From NCBI GenBank assembly GCA_964406005.1, contig CAYOPZ010000041.1, positions 1-28,745 on the forward strand: a stretch of 28,745 nucleotides of DNA, read 5' to 3'. The notes under the pieces are model-generated. The model searched no databases. It saw only the letters and a program-made list of their open reading frames with translations, and was not told where the DNA came from. Each line of letters opens with the position of its first letter. Position 1 is the first letter of the stretch. Below are positions 1 through 8,534 of the stretch, piece after piece. This stretch comes from CAYOPZ01 sp964406005 (GTDB taxonomy: Bacteria; Bacteroidota; Bacteroidia; Bacteroidales; SM23-62). The position numbers were made by a program, and so were the translations under genes.

Positions 1-112
1 CCGCAGCCGGCAAATTTTGCTTCGCAAAACTTAATGCTGCTCTTCCCAGGATCTGATCATAGCCGCAGACGGCAAATTTTGCTTCACAAAACTTAATGCT
101 GCTCTTCACAGG
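1..112. repeat. Two direct copies of a 50-bp hairpin repeat
   Basis: Positions 1-50 and 63-112 are the same 50-base unit with three differences (at 69, 86 and 109), giving a 62-base period. Each unit carries a small inverted repeat, at 15-29 and 77-91. In copy 1 the arms are TTTTGC and GCAAAA around a TTC loop, so the minus strand contains GCGAAGC, a heptamer known to form an unusually stable DNA mini-hairpin. In copy 2 the G-to-A change at 86 breaks one pair. The array sits just downstream of the TonB receptor gene and may continue beyond the window edge. It resembles a REP-type intergenic repeat. No gene is visible in 1-144. Confidence 0.75.
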
Positions 113-144
113 GACGGCCTCTTTAGATGACTACAATATTTTAG

Positions 145-3100
145 TTAGAAAATGTACCGGATCCCCAGCTGGGCCTGCCACCTGGAACTGTTAAGGCCGG
201 AATCGTCGATATAGAAAAAATCACCGCTCGGGGCTTCGAAAGTGTATTGTGCAGTCGTTCCGTCTGATTCGAATCCTTCCCAGTTGATCAGGGAGTAATC
301 GTTGTATGGTACATAATACCTGTGGCCCCATTTGGGATTGAGCAGGTTGCCAAGATTGAATATATCAAAGGTAACCTGCAGGGTATGCTTTCTGCCCCCG
401 GCTTCAACAAATATGTCCTGGGCAAGCTTCAGATCGAACCTGTGTTCAAAATCCAGCCGGTCACCGTTTCGTTCGGCGTATTTACCTTTGTTTTTCTTAA
501 GATAAGGCCTGCTGTCGATGAAGGCCTCAAGTGCGGTCCACTGGTCGGCAGCTGATACATAATCCGGATCGCCGGGCGCCCCGATATCTACAAGGTTGAT
601 TTCGCTTGCGGAAGCGGGGATGTAAATCAGATCTTCCCAGGCCTCGTAGAAATCATCCTGCACGACATTGCCGGCATATATCCATGAAAATCTTTCCCCT
701 GACTGACCGTTATAATACAGGGAAATGGTTGTTTTGCCGAAATTCAGATATTCCTTGGAATAGGAAAGATAACCCACGATTCTCGAACCGAGGTCGAAGT
801 CCGCAAAACTGAGATCAAGGTCGTTCCTCCCGTTCACATGTTCCATGTACTCCCACTGTGAGCTGTTCTGCGAAGAGGTTGCATCATTGACAGACTTTGC
901 CCTGCCGAAGGTATAGGCGAGGCTTCCGGTGAATCCCCTGTAAAAGGGTTTTTGCACCTGGACCGTGAGATTATAGGTATATCCCTCACTGGTATTGGTT
1001 CCCACCATGATATGGTCATAGGCACTTTCAATCTTACCGCTGTATCCGTCAAAGAGTTTCCTGTGATCGTTGCCGTTGCCGGTCATGGTCTTTGTTGAGG
1101 GAGCAAGATTGATATTGAAGTAGTTCATGTTGTTGAGGGTCTTGGTGAATATCCCTTCAATGGTTCCGGTCATGTCCCAGGGGAGTTTTTTGTCAAAGGC
1201 AAAATTTGCCCTCAGAATCTGCGGGAACTTAAAGTCTTTGGCAAACAGGTCGACCTGGCCGCCGCCCCCGCCGCCCGCAGGGGGAACGGGCTGGTTGTCC
1301 CATTCGGGGTATTCGCTCAGGCGGTAGGTGTCATAAGCGGTAAAGCTTCCTATGATGATACCGTTGTTGGTGTAGGAACCTCCCGGCCATACAAGGGGAA
1401 GCCGTCCGGTAAACAGGCCTATGCCCCCGCGCAGCTGGTTGGTCTGGTCTCCCGTCACATCCCAGTTGAATCCGATCCTGGGCGCGAACATAAGCTGTGG
1501 ATCCGGCATCTTCCCGGATTTCGCGCCGTAGGTCCCGACCCCGGCTGCCTCGATCCTGGCAAGGGTCGTATCGAATCCCGGAATGGCCAGGGGATCGTCG
1601 GGGAAAATTGGAATATCGACGCGGATGCCATAGGTCAGCTTAAACCTGTCGGATGCCTGGAATTCATCCTGCACGTAAATTCCGGGCTGCAGTACGGCGA
1701 AGTCGGCTGCCGCCCTGGACCCGTCGCCGGGCACATCGTCTATCAGGGAGTATCCCAGGCGGTAACGGTTGGAAATGCTGTCTCCCAGGAAATCATCAAT
1801 GCTTGAAAAACGGTATTCGCCCCATGCCCTTCTCATGAACATGTTATAGGTTTTTCCGTATTCCAGGTTCGCTCCCGTTGTGATGATATGCTTTCCTTTA
1901 TACATTGTGAAATTTTCGGTGGCCGTAAGGATGTTCTGCTTGAGCTGGTTTCCCGTCGAATACTGTTCGGATCCCAGGTAAATATTGGCAGATCCGTCCT
2001 GGATCTGGATGGCCGGGAACGGGTCTCCCATAGGGCCCCTGTCATCCAGCACAGCGGTATAGGTAAGCATCAGGCTGTTTGAAAACCCCGACAGATTTGA
2101 TTTCAGCTCAAGTGCCGTTGAATTTGTGGTCGAAGGGAAATACACGCCTGCATTATAGAAATTAATGGTGCCGTCATTAGACCTGGAAGGGGAAATAGAT
2201 ACGTTTTTTGTATAGGAGTGGCGTGCCATCAGTTTATGGTTTTCGCTTATGTTCCAGTCAAGCCGGAGCAGGAACTTTTCGGAATTCAGCTCTTCGGTAT
2301 TGTTTTCAAAACCACCCGGATCGTACCGGTAATTGCTGATCATATAGTTCTTGATCGACCTTATCTGTGCTTCCGTGGCACTTCCCCTGTAATCGGCCTG
2401 GTTGAAAGTAAAAGGCTGAGGGGTCTGATCACGCTGTATCTCTCCGCTCAGGAAAAAAAACAATTTGTTCTTTATAATTGGTGCGCTCACTCTGGCACCA
2501 TAGGTAAGTGCCGAAAATTCAGCCAGTTTCTCCCTGTCGGCATTTTCGTCGTCGGTGGGAGTCTTGCCCGCAAGGTTTTCATTCCTGAAATAGGAATAGA
2601 CGGATGCCTTTAACTGGTTGGTTCCCCGGCGGGTGATCGCATTGATCCCGCCGCCGGCAAACCCCGACTGGCGCACGTCAAAGGGGGCAAGCACGATCTG
2701 GAACTGTTCGATTGCATCCATGGAAATCGGGGTGCCTCCGGTTTGTCCTCCGTTGGTGCCGGAGGCTGCCAGTCCGAATACATCGTTGTTTACTGCCCCG
2801 TCAATGCTTATGGAATTATAGCGGTTGTTCATCCCGGCGATATTGATGATGTTGTCCCCGTAGACGCTGGCCTGGGGGGTAAGTCTTGCGAAGTCAGTCA
2901 TATCCCTGCCGATGGTGGGCAGGGCCTCAATCTGTTCCACACCGACCACCGTCTCGGCACCGGTCCGGTTACCGTCAATGATGTTGTAATCATTGGTGCG
3001 GCCGACAATCGTGACTTCTTCAAGCTGAGTGGCAGATTCTGACATACTTACATTTATCCGGAAGGTCTGCCCCAGCGTTAAATAAATGCCTTCCTTCCGG

Positions 3101-3375
3101 TATTCTTCATATCCCACATAGGAAACGTGAAGTGTATACGGTCCACCAACATCCATATTCGGTATATGGAAATAACCCTCGTTATCCGTAATTGTGGCAA
3201 ATTGAGACCCGGTGTTTTCCAGAACGGCTACTACAGTAGCGCCGATAAGGGCCCCTTCGTCCGGGTCGGAGACTTTTCCGTTCATGCCAGATGTTGTCAC
3301 ACCCTGCCCGAAAACGCTTGAGGCCGTCACGGCCAGAAGGAATAATCCGATAAGCGGATACATTTTTGTCTTCAT
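145..3375 (-). CDS. Oar-like TonB-dependent outer-membrane receptor
   Basis: This 1076-residue protein has a signal peptide (about residues 1-23, ending VFGQ). A carboxypeptidase-regulatory-like beta-sandwich follows at about 30-112 (GKVSDPDEGALIGATV, DNEGYFHIPNM, YVGYEEY), then a plug region at about 135-250, then a long beta-barrel ending in aromatic RYIF, the usual outer-membrane terminal signature. A glycine-rich stretch (PPAGGGGGGQ) lies in the barrel. In this family such receptors import or process large ligands using TonB/ExbB energy; Oar-like members lack a dedicated SusD partner, and none is visible here. The ligand cannot be inferred. The gene lies 180 bases downstream of kdtA on the same strand. 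The ATG start at 3375 is followed directly by the signal peptide, so the start is well supported. Confidence 0.9.
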   Translation of the reverse strand: MKTKMYPLIGLFLLAVTASSVFGQGVTTSGMNGKVSDPDEGALIGATVVAVLENTGSQFATITDNEGYFHIPNMDVGGPYTLHVSYVGYEEYRKEGIYLTLGQTFRINVSMSESATQLEEVTIVGRTNDYNIIDGNRTGAETVVGVEQIEALPTIGRDMTDFARLTPQASVYGDNIINIAGMNNRYNSISIDGAVNNDVFGLAASGTNGGQTGGTPISMDAIEQFQIVLAPFDVRQSGFAGGGINAITRRGTNQLKASVYSYFRNENLAGKTPTDDENADREKLAEFSALTYGARVSAPIIKNKLFFFLSGEIQRDQTPQPFTFNQADYRGSATEAQIRSIKNYMISNYRYDPGGFENNTEELNSEKFLLRLDWNISENHKLMARHSYTKNVSISPSRSNDGTINFYNAGVYFPSTTNSTALELKSNLSGFSNSLMLTYTAVLDDRGPMGDPFPAIQIQDGSANIYLGSEQYSTGNQLKQNILTATENFTMYKGKHIITTGANLEYGKTYNMFMRRAWGEYRFSSIDDFLGDSISNRYRLGYSLIDDVPGDGSRAAADFAVLQPGIYVQDEFQASDRFKLTYGIRVDIPIFPDDPLAIPGFDTTLARIEAAGVGTYGAKSGKMPDPQLMFAPRIGFNWDVTGDQTNQLRGGIGLFTGRLPLVWPGGSYTNNGIIIGSFTAYDTYRLSEYPEWDNQPVPPAGGGGGGQVDLFAKDFKFPQILRANFAFDKKLPWDMTGTIEGIFTKTLNNMNYFNINLAPSTKTMTGNGNDHRKLFDGYSGKIESAYDHIMVGTNTSEGYTYNLTVQVQKPFYRGFTGSLAYTFGRAKSVNDATSSQNSSQWEYMEHVNGRNDLDLSFADFDLGSRIVGYLSYSKEYLNFGKTTISLYYNGQSGERFSWIYAGNVVQDDFYEAWEDLIYIPASASEINLVDIGAPGDPDYVSAADQWTALEAFIDSRPYLKKNKGKYAERNGDRLDFEHRFDLKLAQDIFVEAGGRKHTLQVTFDIFNLGNLLNPKWGHRYYVPYNDYSLINWEGFESDGTTAQYTFEAPSGDFFYIDDSGLNSSRWQAQLGIRYIF

Positions 3376-3555
3376 GTAAAACAGGTTTTAGATTATTACG
3401 ATCAATACGTTTAAATAACAACTGTTGAAATATGGATAAAAATAGAAGGCAGGGAATGGACGCTATGCATTTATTCCTTAAGTTATGTTTAAAAAATTAT
3501 TTACTGATCCGTACTTTCCTGATCTCAGGATAAAGAAAACATGAACACCGGTAAC

Positions 3556-4788
3556 TTACTCGTGAGAGGTCGCATTAACAATCAGGGAAGTCGCACCGAG
3601 CCTGGACATTACATAATCTCCTGCAGACTTTCCGGAAGCATTCAATATGGCCGGATCTCCGGTCAGCCTGTCGAGGACGGCCCTGAGGTTCTCATAGTCA
3701 TTTACGGGAAAACCGGCCCCTGCAGTTATAAGCTCAACTGCTTCCCTGAATTTTCCGTAACGGGGGCCGAATATTACGGGCATGCCGAATGCCGCCGCTT
3801 CAAGCGTATTGTGGATCCCTCTTCCGAAGCCACCGCCGATATATGCAATTTTGCCATACCGGTACAGGGATGACAACAGACCTATGGCATCTATGATCAG
3901 CACATCCGCTTCTGCATTGCCCGTATCATCCAGCTCCGAATAAACAAGCGTTTTTTTCTGAAGCGCCTGTTTCAGTTTCCGGATGTGTGATTCCCTGATT
4001 TCGTGAGGGACCAGGATCCATTTCATGTTTCGTCCCGGTTCGTTGATATACCGGCAGAGCAGATTCTCATCGGGGGGCCATATACTGCCCGCGATCAGAA
4101 CCGTACCGTTGCCGGAGAATGTTTTTACCACAGGGATTTCCCGCGCATTTTCCTTAATTTCGTTTACCCTGTCGAAGCGTGTATCCCCGCTGACCTTAAA
4201 ATGTGTAACCCGGTGTGCTGCCAGCAGATTTCCGGATTCATCGTCCTGTACGAACAGCTGGTCGAAACAGGAAAGCAATTTGCGAAACCAGCCTCCGTAT
4301 CTTCTGAAGAATATCTGGTTTTTCCTGAATCTTGCAGAGACAAGGTAAACCGGGATATTGCGTTTATTGAGCTCCATGATGAAATGAAACCAGAACTCGT
4401 ATTTTACGAAATACGCCTGTTCAATGGATACTTCATTAAGGAATGTACGGGCATTTTTGCGGGTGTCCAGCGGAAGATAGCAGATGTAATCCGCGCCCGG
4501 GTAATTCTTCCTGATCTCATATCCGGAGGGGGAGAAAAAGGTAAGCAGGATTTTGCTTCCCGTTTTCTTTTTTCTGATGGCTTCAAGCACAGGCCGGCCC
4601 TGTTCGAATTCTCCGAGGGAAGCACAGTGGAACCATATATACCTTGCATCGGGATCAATACCGGATGACAGTTTCCGGTACAGCCCCCTTCTTCCCGTAA
4701 TCCACTTTTTTGCCTTTACATCAAAGACAGCAGCAAGAAGGATATTTAAGTAATACAGGCGTATTCCCAGGTTGTACAGCAGGCGCAT
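3556..4788 (-). CDS. waaA: 3-deoxy-D-manno-octulosonic acid (Kdo) transferase
   Basis: This 410-residue protein matches WaaA/KdtA, the inner-membrane-anchored glycosyltransferase that adds Kdo from CMP-Kdo to lipid A precursor. An N-terminal hydrophobic anchor spans about residues 4-22. The motif HCASLGEFEQG carries the family's catalytic glutamate (E60), followed by LLTFFSPSGYE. The C-terminal GT-B half shows SGDTRFDRV and the nucleotide-sugar binding segment GGGFGRGIHNTLEAAAFG. The length is normal for the family. The gene is divergent from gltX (133-base gap) and upstream of the TonB receptor. Whether it adds one or two Kdo residues cannot be read from sequence. The only envelope-sugar gene in the window, it stands alone here rather than in an LPS cluster. 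Confidence 0.93.
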   Translation of the reverse strand: MRLLYNLGIRLYYLNILLAAVFDVKAKKWITGRRGLYRKLSSGIDPDARYIWFHCASLGEFEQGRPVLEAIRKKKTGSKILLTFFSPSGYEIRKNYPGADYICYLPLDTRKNARTFLNEVSIEQAYFVKYEFWFHFIMELNKRNIPVYLVSARFRKNQIFFRRYGGWFRKLLSCFDQLFVQDDESGNLLAAHRVTHFKVSGDTRFDRVNEIKENAREIPVVKTFSGNGTVLIAGSIWPPDENLLCRYINEPGRNMKWILVPHEIRESHIRKLKQALQKKTLVYSELDDTGNAEADVLIIDAIGLLSSLYRYGKIAYIGGGFGRGIHNTLEAAAFGMPVIFGPRYGKFREAVELITAGAGFPVNDYENLRAVLDRLTGDPAILNASGKSAGDYVMSRLGATSLIVNATSHE

Positions 4789-4921
4789 TCCGTTTCTTTA
4801 GGTATTAAAATTAGCTTTTCTTTATGAATCTGTCTCTATCGTTCATTTACTTTGCCGGTGATCGGGGGATCATTCACCAGTCAATCCTCACTTTTGCCTA
4901 TCTTTACCGAAATTTAACACA

Positions 4922-6448
4922 ATGAGTGACAGGCCGGTTCGTGTACGTTTCGCTCCCAGTCCAACAGGCCCCCTGCATATAGGGGGTGTCAGAACCGCGC
5001 TGTTCAATTATCTTTTTGCAAGGAAAAACAACGGGACCTTTATTCTGCGGATCGAGGATACGGACCGGGCCCGCTGTGTTAAAGGCGCCGAGGATTATAT
5101 TATAGAGTCGCTTGACTGGTGCGGGATCCGGATCGACGAAGGGATCACAGCCGGGGGGCCGCACGAACCTTACCGCCAGAGCCTGAGAAAGGATATCTAC
5201 AGGAAATACGCCATGCAGCTCATTGAAACAGGGTTTGCATATCATGCATTTGATACACCCGGTGAACTGGAAGACCTCAGGAGTAAGGCTGAACGGGCAG
5301 GACGGACTTTTACCTATGACCGGCAGACAAGGTCCGGCCTGAAAAATTCTCTTAACATGCCGGGGGTAAAAGTATCCGGACTCCTGGCAGAGGGAGAGCC
5401 TGCCGTGGTGCGTTTCAAGATGCCTGAAAAGGAGGTCATCGCAATCGACGACGTTGTCCGGGGCAGGGTGGAAGTAAAAACAGATACACTGGATGACAAG
5501 ATCCTTCTGAAAGCCGACGGGATGCCCACTTATCACCTGGCCAGTGTGGTGGACGACCACCTTATGGAGATAAGCCATGTGATCCGGGGCGAGGAATGGT
5601 TGCCTTCCACACCCCTGCATGCCATGCTGTACAAGGCTTTCGGCTGGGAGGATGAGATGCCCGTATTTGTCCATATGCCGCTTACGCTGAAACCCGACGG
5701 GAAAGGCAAGCTCAGCAAGCGTGACGGCGACCGACTGGGTTTTCCTGTTTTCCCGCTTCAATGGATAAACCCGGACAACGGGGAAGTTTCAAGCGGTTAC
5801 AGGGAGTCGGGTTATTTCCCGGAAGCATTTGTGAATATGCTGGCTTTACTTGGCTGGAATCCGGGGAATGAACAGGAGATCTATTCACTTGAGGAATTGA
5901 TCCGCACTTTTTCCCTTGAGCGGATCGTAAAGGCCGGTTCCCGGTTCGATCCGGAAAAGGCAAAATGGTTCAACCATCAGTACCTTGTCAGCAAGAAGGA
6001 CGAGGAGCTTGCTTCATGGTTCGGAAAGTTCCTGGAAGGAAAGGGGATACAGGCGGAAGCGACATTTCTCTGTAAGGTTGTTTCCCTTACAAAGGAAAGG
6101 GCATTCCTGTTGCCTGACCTCTGGGAACAGTCCTGGTTCTTTTTCAGGGCCCCGGAAGCCTACGATGAGAAAGTGGTACGAAAAGTCTGGAAGGAAAGTA
6201 CTCCCGCCCTGCTGAGGGATATGAAAGATGTGCTTGAATCGACCGATCCCTTTGATTCCGCAGCCATTGAAGCTGCCATAAGTGAATTTACTGCCGACAG
6301 GGAAACCGGAGCGGGAAGGGTTATGAATCCTCTCCGCCTGTCCCTGGTGGGTTCGAACAGGGGTCCGGCGCTCGCCGCCATAATGGAAGTGATCGGCAGG
6401 CGGGAAGTCATCCGGCGAATCGATGCCGCCCTCGGGAAAATAAACTGA
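4922..6448 (+). CDS. gltX: Glutamyl-tRNA synthetase
   Basis: This 508-residue class I aminoacyl-tRNA synthetase charges tRNA-Glu with glutamate in the cytoplasm. The start FAPSPTGPLHIGG contains the HIGH-type ATP motif (H19-G22), and KLSKR at 263-267 is the KMSKS loop. Immediately after KLSKRDGDRLGFPVF is an insertion, including GEVSSGYRESGYFPEAF, that I associate with Bacteroidota GltX proteins. The C-terminal anticodon-binding alpha-helical region is intact through IDAALGKIN. The ATG at 4922 places the catalytic motif at the usual distance from the N-terminus. The stop lies 11 bases from the converging hydrolase gene. A separate glnS occurs downstream in the same window, so this GltX probably charges only tRNA-Glu. 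Confidence 0.96.
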   Translation: MSDRPVRVRFAPSPTGPLHIGGVRTALFNYLFARKNNGTFILRIEDTDRARCVKGAEDYIIESLDWCGIRIDEGITAGGPHEPYRQSLRKDIYRKYAMQLIETGFAYHAFDTPGELEDLRSKAERAGRTFTYDRQTRSGLKNSLNMPGVKVSGLLAEGEPAVVRFKMPEKEVIAIDDVVRGRVEVKTDTLDDKILLKADGMPTYHLASVVDDHLMEISHVIRGEEWLPSTPLHAMLYKAFGWEDEMPVFVHMPLTLKPDGKGKLSKRDGDRLGFPVFPLQWINPDNGEVSSGYRESGYFPEAFVNMLALLGWNPGNEQEIYSLEELIRTFSLERIVKAGSRFDPEKAKWFNHQYLVSKKDEELASWFGKFLEGKGIQAEATFLCKVVSLTKERAFLLPDLWEQSWFFFRAPEAYDEKVVRKVWKESTPALLRDMKDVLESTDPFDSAAIEAAISEFTADRETGAGRVMNPLRLSLVGSNRGPALAAIMEVIGRREVIRRIDAALGKIN

Positions 6449-6459
6449 ACAATACCAGC

Positions 6460-7200
6460 CTACTGCATCTCCCTGATGCGTACCTCGATGTTCTCTTCGT
6501 TTTTCAGAAGGTTCACAAGCTCCAGGGGATCCGTATCGCCGTAATGGTAAGGGTAGAGAATTGCAGGTTGTATTGCCCTGGCGGCATCGGCCACCATTGC
6601 AGGAGTCATCGTATAGGGCAGATTCATCGGCAGAAATGCTATATCAATCCCTTTCAGGGCTTTCAGTTCCGGAACATTTTCCGTATCCCCGCCTATCAAT
6701 ACTCTTTTGTCCCCGAAAGTAAGCACGTATGCATTCCCGACTCCCTTTGGATGGTACGGTTCGCCGTCAGGCCTTTTATGTTCGATGTTGTATGCAGGAA
6801 GGGCTTCGACAGGGATGCCTTTCAGGATTTGCCTGTCACCGTTTTTCATAATTACAGCCCCTTTGAAGTTTTCAAGCTGGTCGAAACAGGTCTGTGTCAT
6901 CACCACAGGGCAACCCTCCTTTACGATGTGACCCAGGGCTACCGGATCAAGATGATCCCCGTGATTATGCGTAACCAGAACCAGGTCTGCTTCCGGCATT
7001 GTCGCATAATCTGCTTGCTGCATGGTCGGATCGACATGAATGACCATGCCGTTGTACCCGAACATCAGGGTACCATGGCCTATAAAAGTTATGATCAGGT
7101 CCCCGCCCGAAGTTTTAATCGTGTCGCTGGCGAATTCATTATCAGTTTGCATGAATGGAATTATAAAAAGGGCAAATACAGTCAGGATCAAAGCTTGCAT
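6460..7200 (-). CDS. Exported metallo-beta-lactamase-fold hydrolase
   Basis: With the ATG at 7200 the protein is 246 residues and begins with a clean signal peptide (MQALILTVFALFIIPF). An in-frame start at 7251 would add 17 charged residues before the hydrophobic segment, so 7200 is preferred. The metal-binding motif THNHGDHLD is the HxHxDH signature of the fold. Later elements are LIGGDTEN, with the bridging aspartate, and LYPYHYGDTDP, with the final histidine. This matches the broad UPF0173/YtnP-like group that includes L-ascorbate-6-phosphate lactonase relatives, but the substrate is unknown. Export is unusual for the cytosolic members. It converges with gltX and is divergent from the YD-repeat lipoprotein. 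Confidence 0.85.
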   Translation of the reverse strand: MQALILTVFALFIIPFMQTDNEFASDTIKTSGGDLIITFIGHGTLMFGYNGMVIHVDPTMQQADYATMPEADLVLVTHNHGDHLDPVALGHIVKEGCPVVMTQTCFDQLENFKGAVIMKNGDRQILKGIPVEALPAYNIEHKRPDGEPYHPKGVGNAYVLTFGDKRVLIGGDTENVPELKALKGIDIAFLPMNLPYTMTPAMVADAARAIQPAILYPYHYGDTDPLELVNLLKNEENIEVRIREMQ

Positions 7201-7319
7201 AGTATGATATTTTAATTGTTTTCCAAGATATGCCAATTTTTTGTACCGCACAACAAACCGGACAGGACAAATAAAAAAGATTAATTTTATGATGACTTGA
7301 AAACAAATGTTTTTGAATA

Positions 7320-8534
7320 ATGATTAAAGACAAGTATTTGTTTTCCAGTGTATTGCTTCTGTTCTTCATATGGATGTGTATAAATTCGTGCACCCGCCCT
7401 GCAGATGAGCAGGAAAAGGCGGGTCCCGTCTGGCGTCTCCGGAAACTGCATTATGAGAATTCACAGGGAGAACGGAGCCTTACCACATACTTTTATGACC
7501 GGAATGGACAGAATTACCTGGCCCTCTGGCAGATGGCGGACAGTTCACGCAGTTCCGTGAACCATCACGAAATCGATACCGGTGGCAACATTGTCAGGAA
7601 AGAGCGTCTCTTCAGCGACGGAGCAAGCAGTGAGCAGTACTACGAATACGATCCGGCAGGACGCCTTGTCAGGGAAAGCTTCAGGCGTTCGGATGGTGTA
7701 GCGGGAACCGCCTCATTCCGCTATGACGTAAACGGGATGCTTGTCATGGCAGATTGCAAAGGCCTGAACGGATGGTTTTACGGTCAGATTTTTTACAGGT
7801 ACCGAAGAGGGGTAAAAACCGGTGGTACGATCGTCAGGGAATCGGATACCATTGGATCCATCCGGTATGATTACGATGAGGACAGGCTTGTGGGGGAGTC
7901 CTGGGATATTGAGGGCGAGCTGAGCCAGACTTTTCAATATGAGTACCATAAAGCGGCAACACAGGCCGGTGTTTATGATAATGTGTTTTTACGCGAATCC
8001 CCCTGGTTCAGGGTCGTTGATGAAAACTATGAATACAACGGTGTGAACCGGGGCGTATCGCGTTATACCTATGACGCGATGAACAGGCTTGAACAACAGG
8101 AATTCTTGCAACCCGGCGGACAGAGTATTCACACGAGCTATGAATATGACAGTACCGGGTTGCTCAGGCATTCATACAGGGCATATCCGGAGGGGGATAC
8201 GGCATTGTTTAATTACTGGTACGGCGTTCGCAGGGAGTTGCTTGTAAGGACATGGGAACGGGAAGACGGAACCGGGGGATCGGAGACTTACAGGTATGAC
8301 GACAGGGGATTGTTATCTGAAGGTGTTTATGAGAATGTGGCTGGCTGGCTGAACGGGAAGCTCTCGTTTACATATGATGAGACGGGGTCGCTTGTCAGCG
8401 GGATCTTTTCGGGAGACGACGGAAGAGATGCGGTATTGACCTTTAATTATGATCTGAACTTCAACCTGCTGAAGATCCGTTGGGAATTCGATAACGGCGA
8501 CACACAGACCTACACCTTCAGCTACGGTTCATGA
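7320..8534 (+). CDS. Lipoprotein with YD-like repeats
   Basis: This 404-residue protein starts with a lipoprotein signal peptide (lipobox I-N-S-C, acylated Cys24). The rest is a run of units of about 20-45 residues shaped like YEYDPAGRLVRE, FRYDVNGMLVMA, YRYDDRGLLSEG and FTYDETGSLVSG. These resemble the YD repeats of Rhs/teneurin proteins, which form beta-rich shells. There is no visible C-terminal toxin, hyperconserved RHS core or protease site, so it is not a polymorphic toxin on this evidence. It is more likely a surface or periplasmic lipoprotein of unknown role. The short leader to the divergent hydrolase gene (under 120 bases) may hold both promoters. The stop overlaps the converging mlaD-like gene by 13 bases. 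Confidence 0.8.
   Translation: MIKDKYLFSSVLLLFFIWMCINSCTRPADEQEKAGPVWRLRKLHYENSQGERSLTTYFYDRNGQNYLALWQMADSSRSSVNHHEIDTGGNIVRKERLFSDGASSEQYYEYDPAGRLVRESFRRSDGVAGTASFRYDVNGMLVMADCKGLNGWFYGQIFYRYRRGVKTGGTIVRESDTIGSIRYDYDEDRLVGESWDIEGELSQTFQYEYHKAATQAGVYDNVFLRESPWFRVVDENYEYNGVNRGVSRYTYDAMNRLEQQEFLQPGGQSIHTSYEYDSTGLLRHSYRAYPEGDTALFNYWYGVRRELLVRTWEREDGTGGSETYRYDDRGLLSEGVYENVAGWLNGKLSFTYDETGSLVSGIFSGDDGRDAVLTFNYDLNFNLLKIRWEFDNGDTQTYTFSYGS

Noticed and set aside
2218..2613. A 131-codon plus-strand frame inside the TonB receptor gene
   Set aside because: It overlaps well-supported receptor coding sequence and has no start signal or known domain.
3530..3555. Small palindrome TCCTGA/TCAGGA between kdtA and the TonB receptor
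   Set aside because: Only 6 bp, without a T-run, so neither terminator nor operator is convincing.
4904..5761. A 285-codon minus-strand open frame opposite gltX
   Set aside because: Antisense to an intact GltX; its Cys/Pro/His-rich composition is not protein-like.
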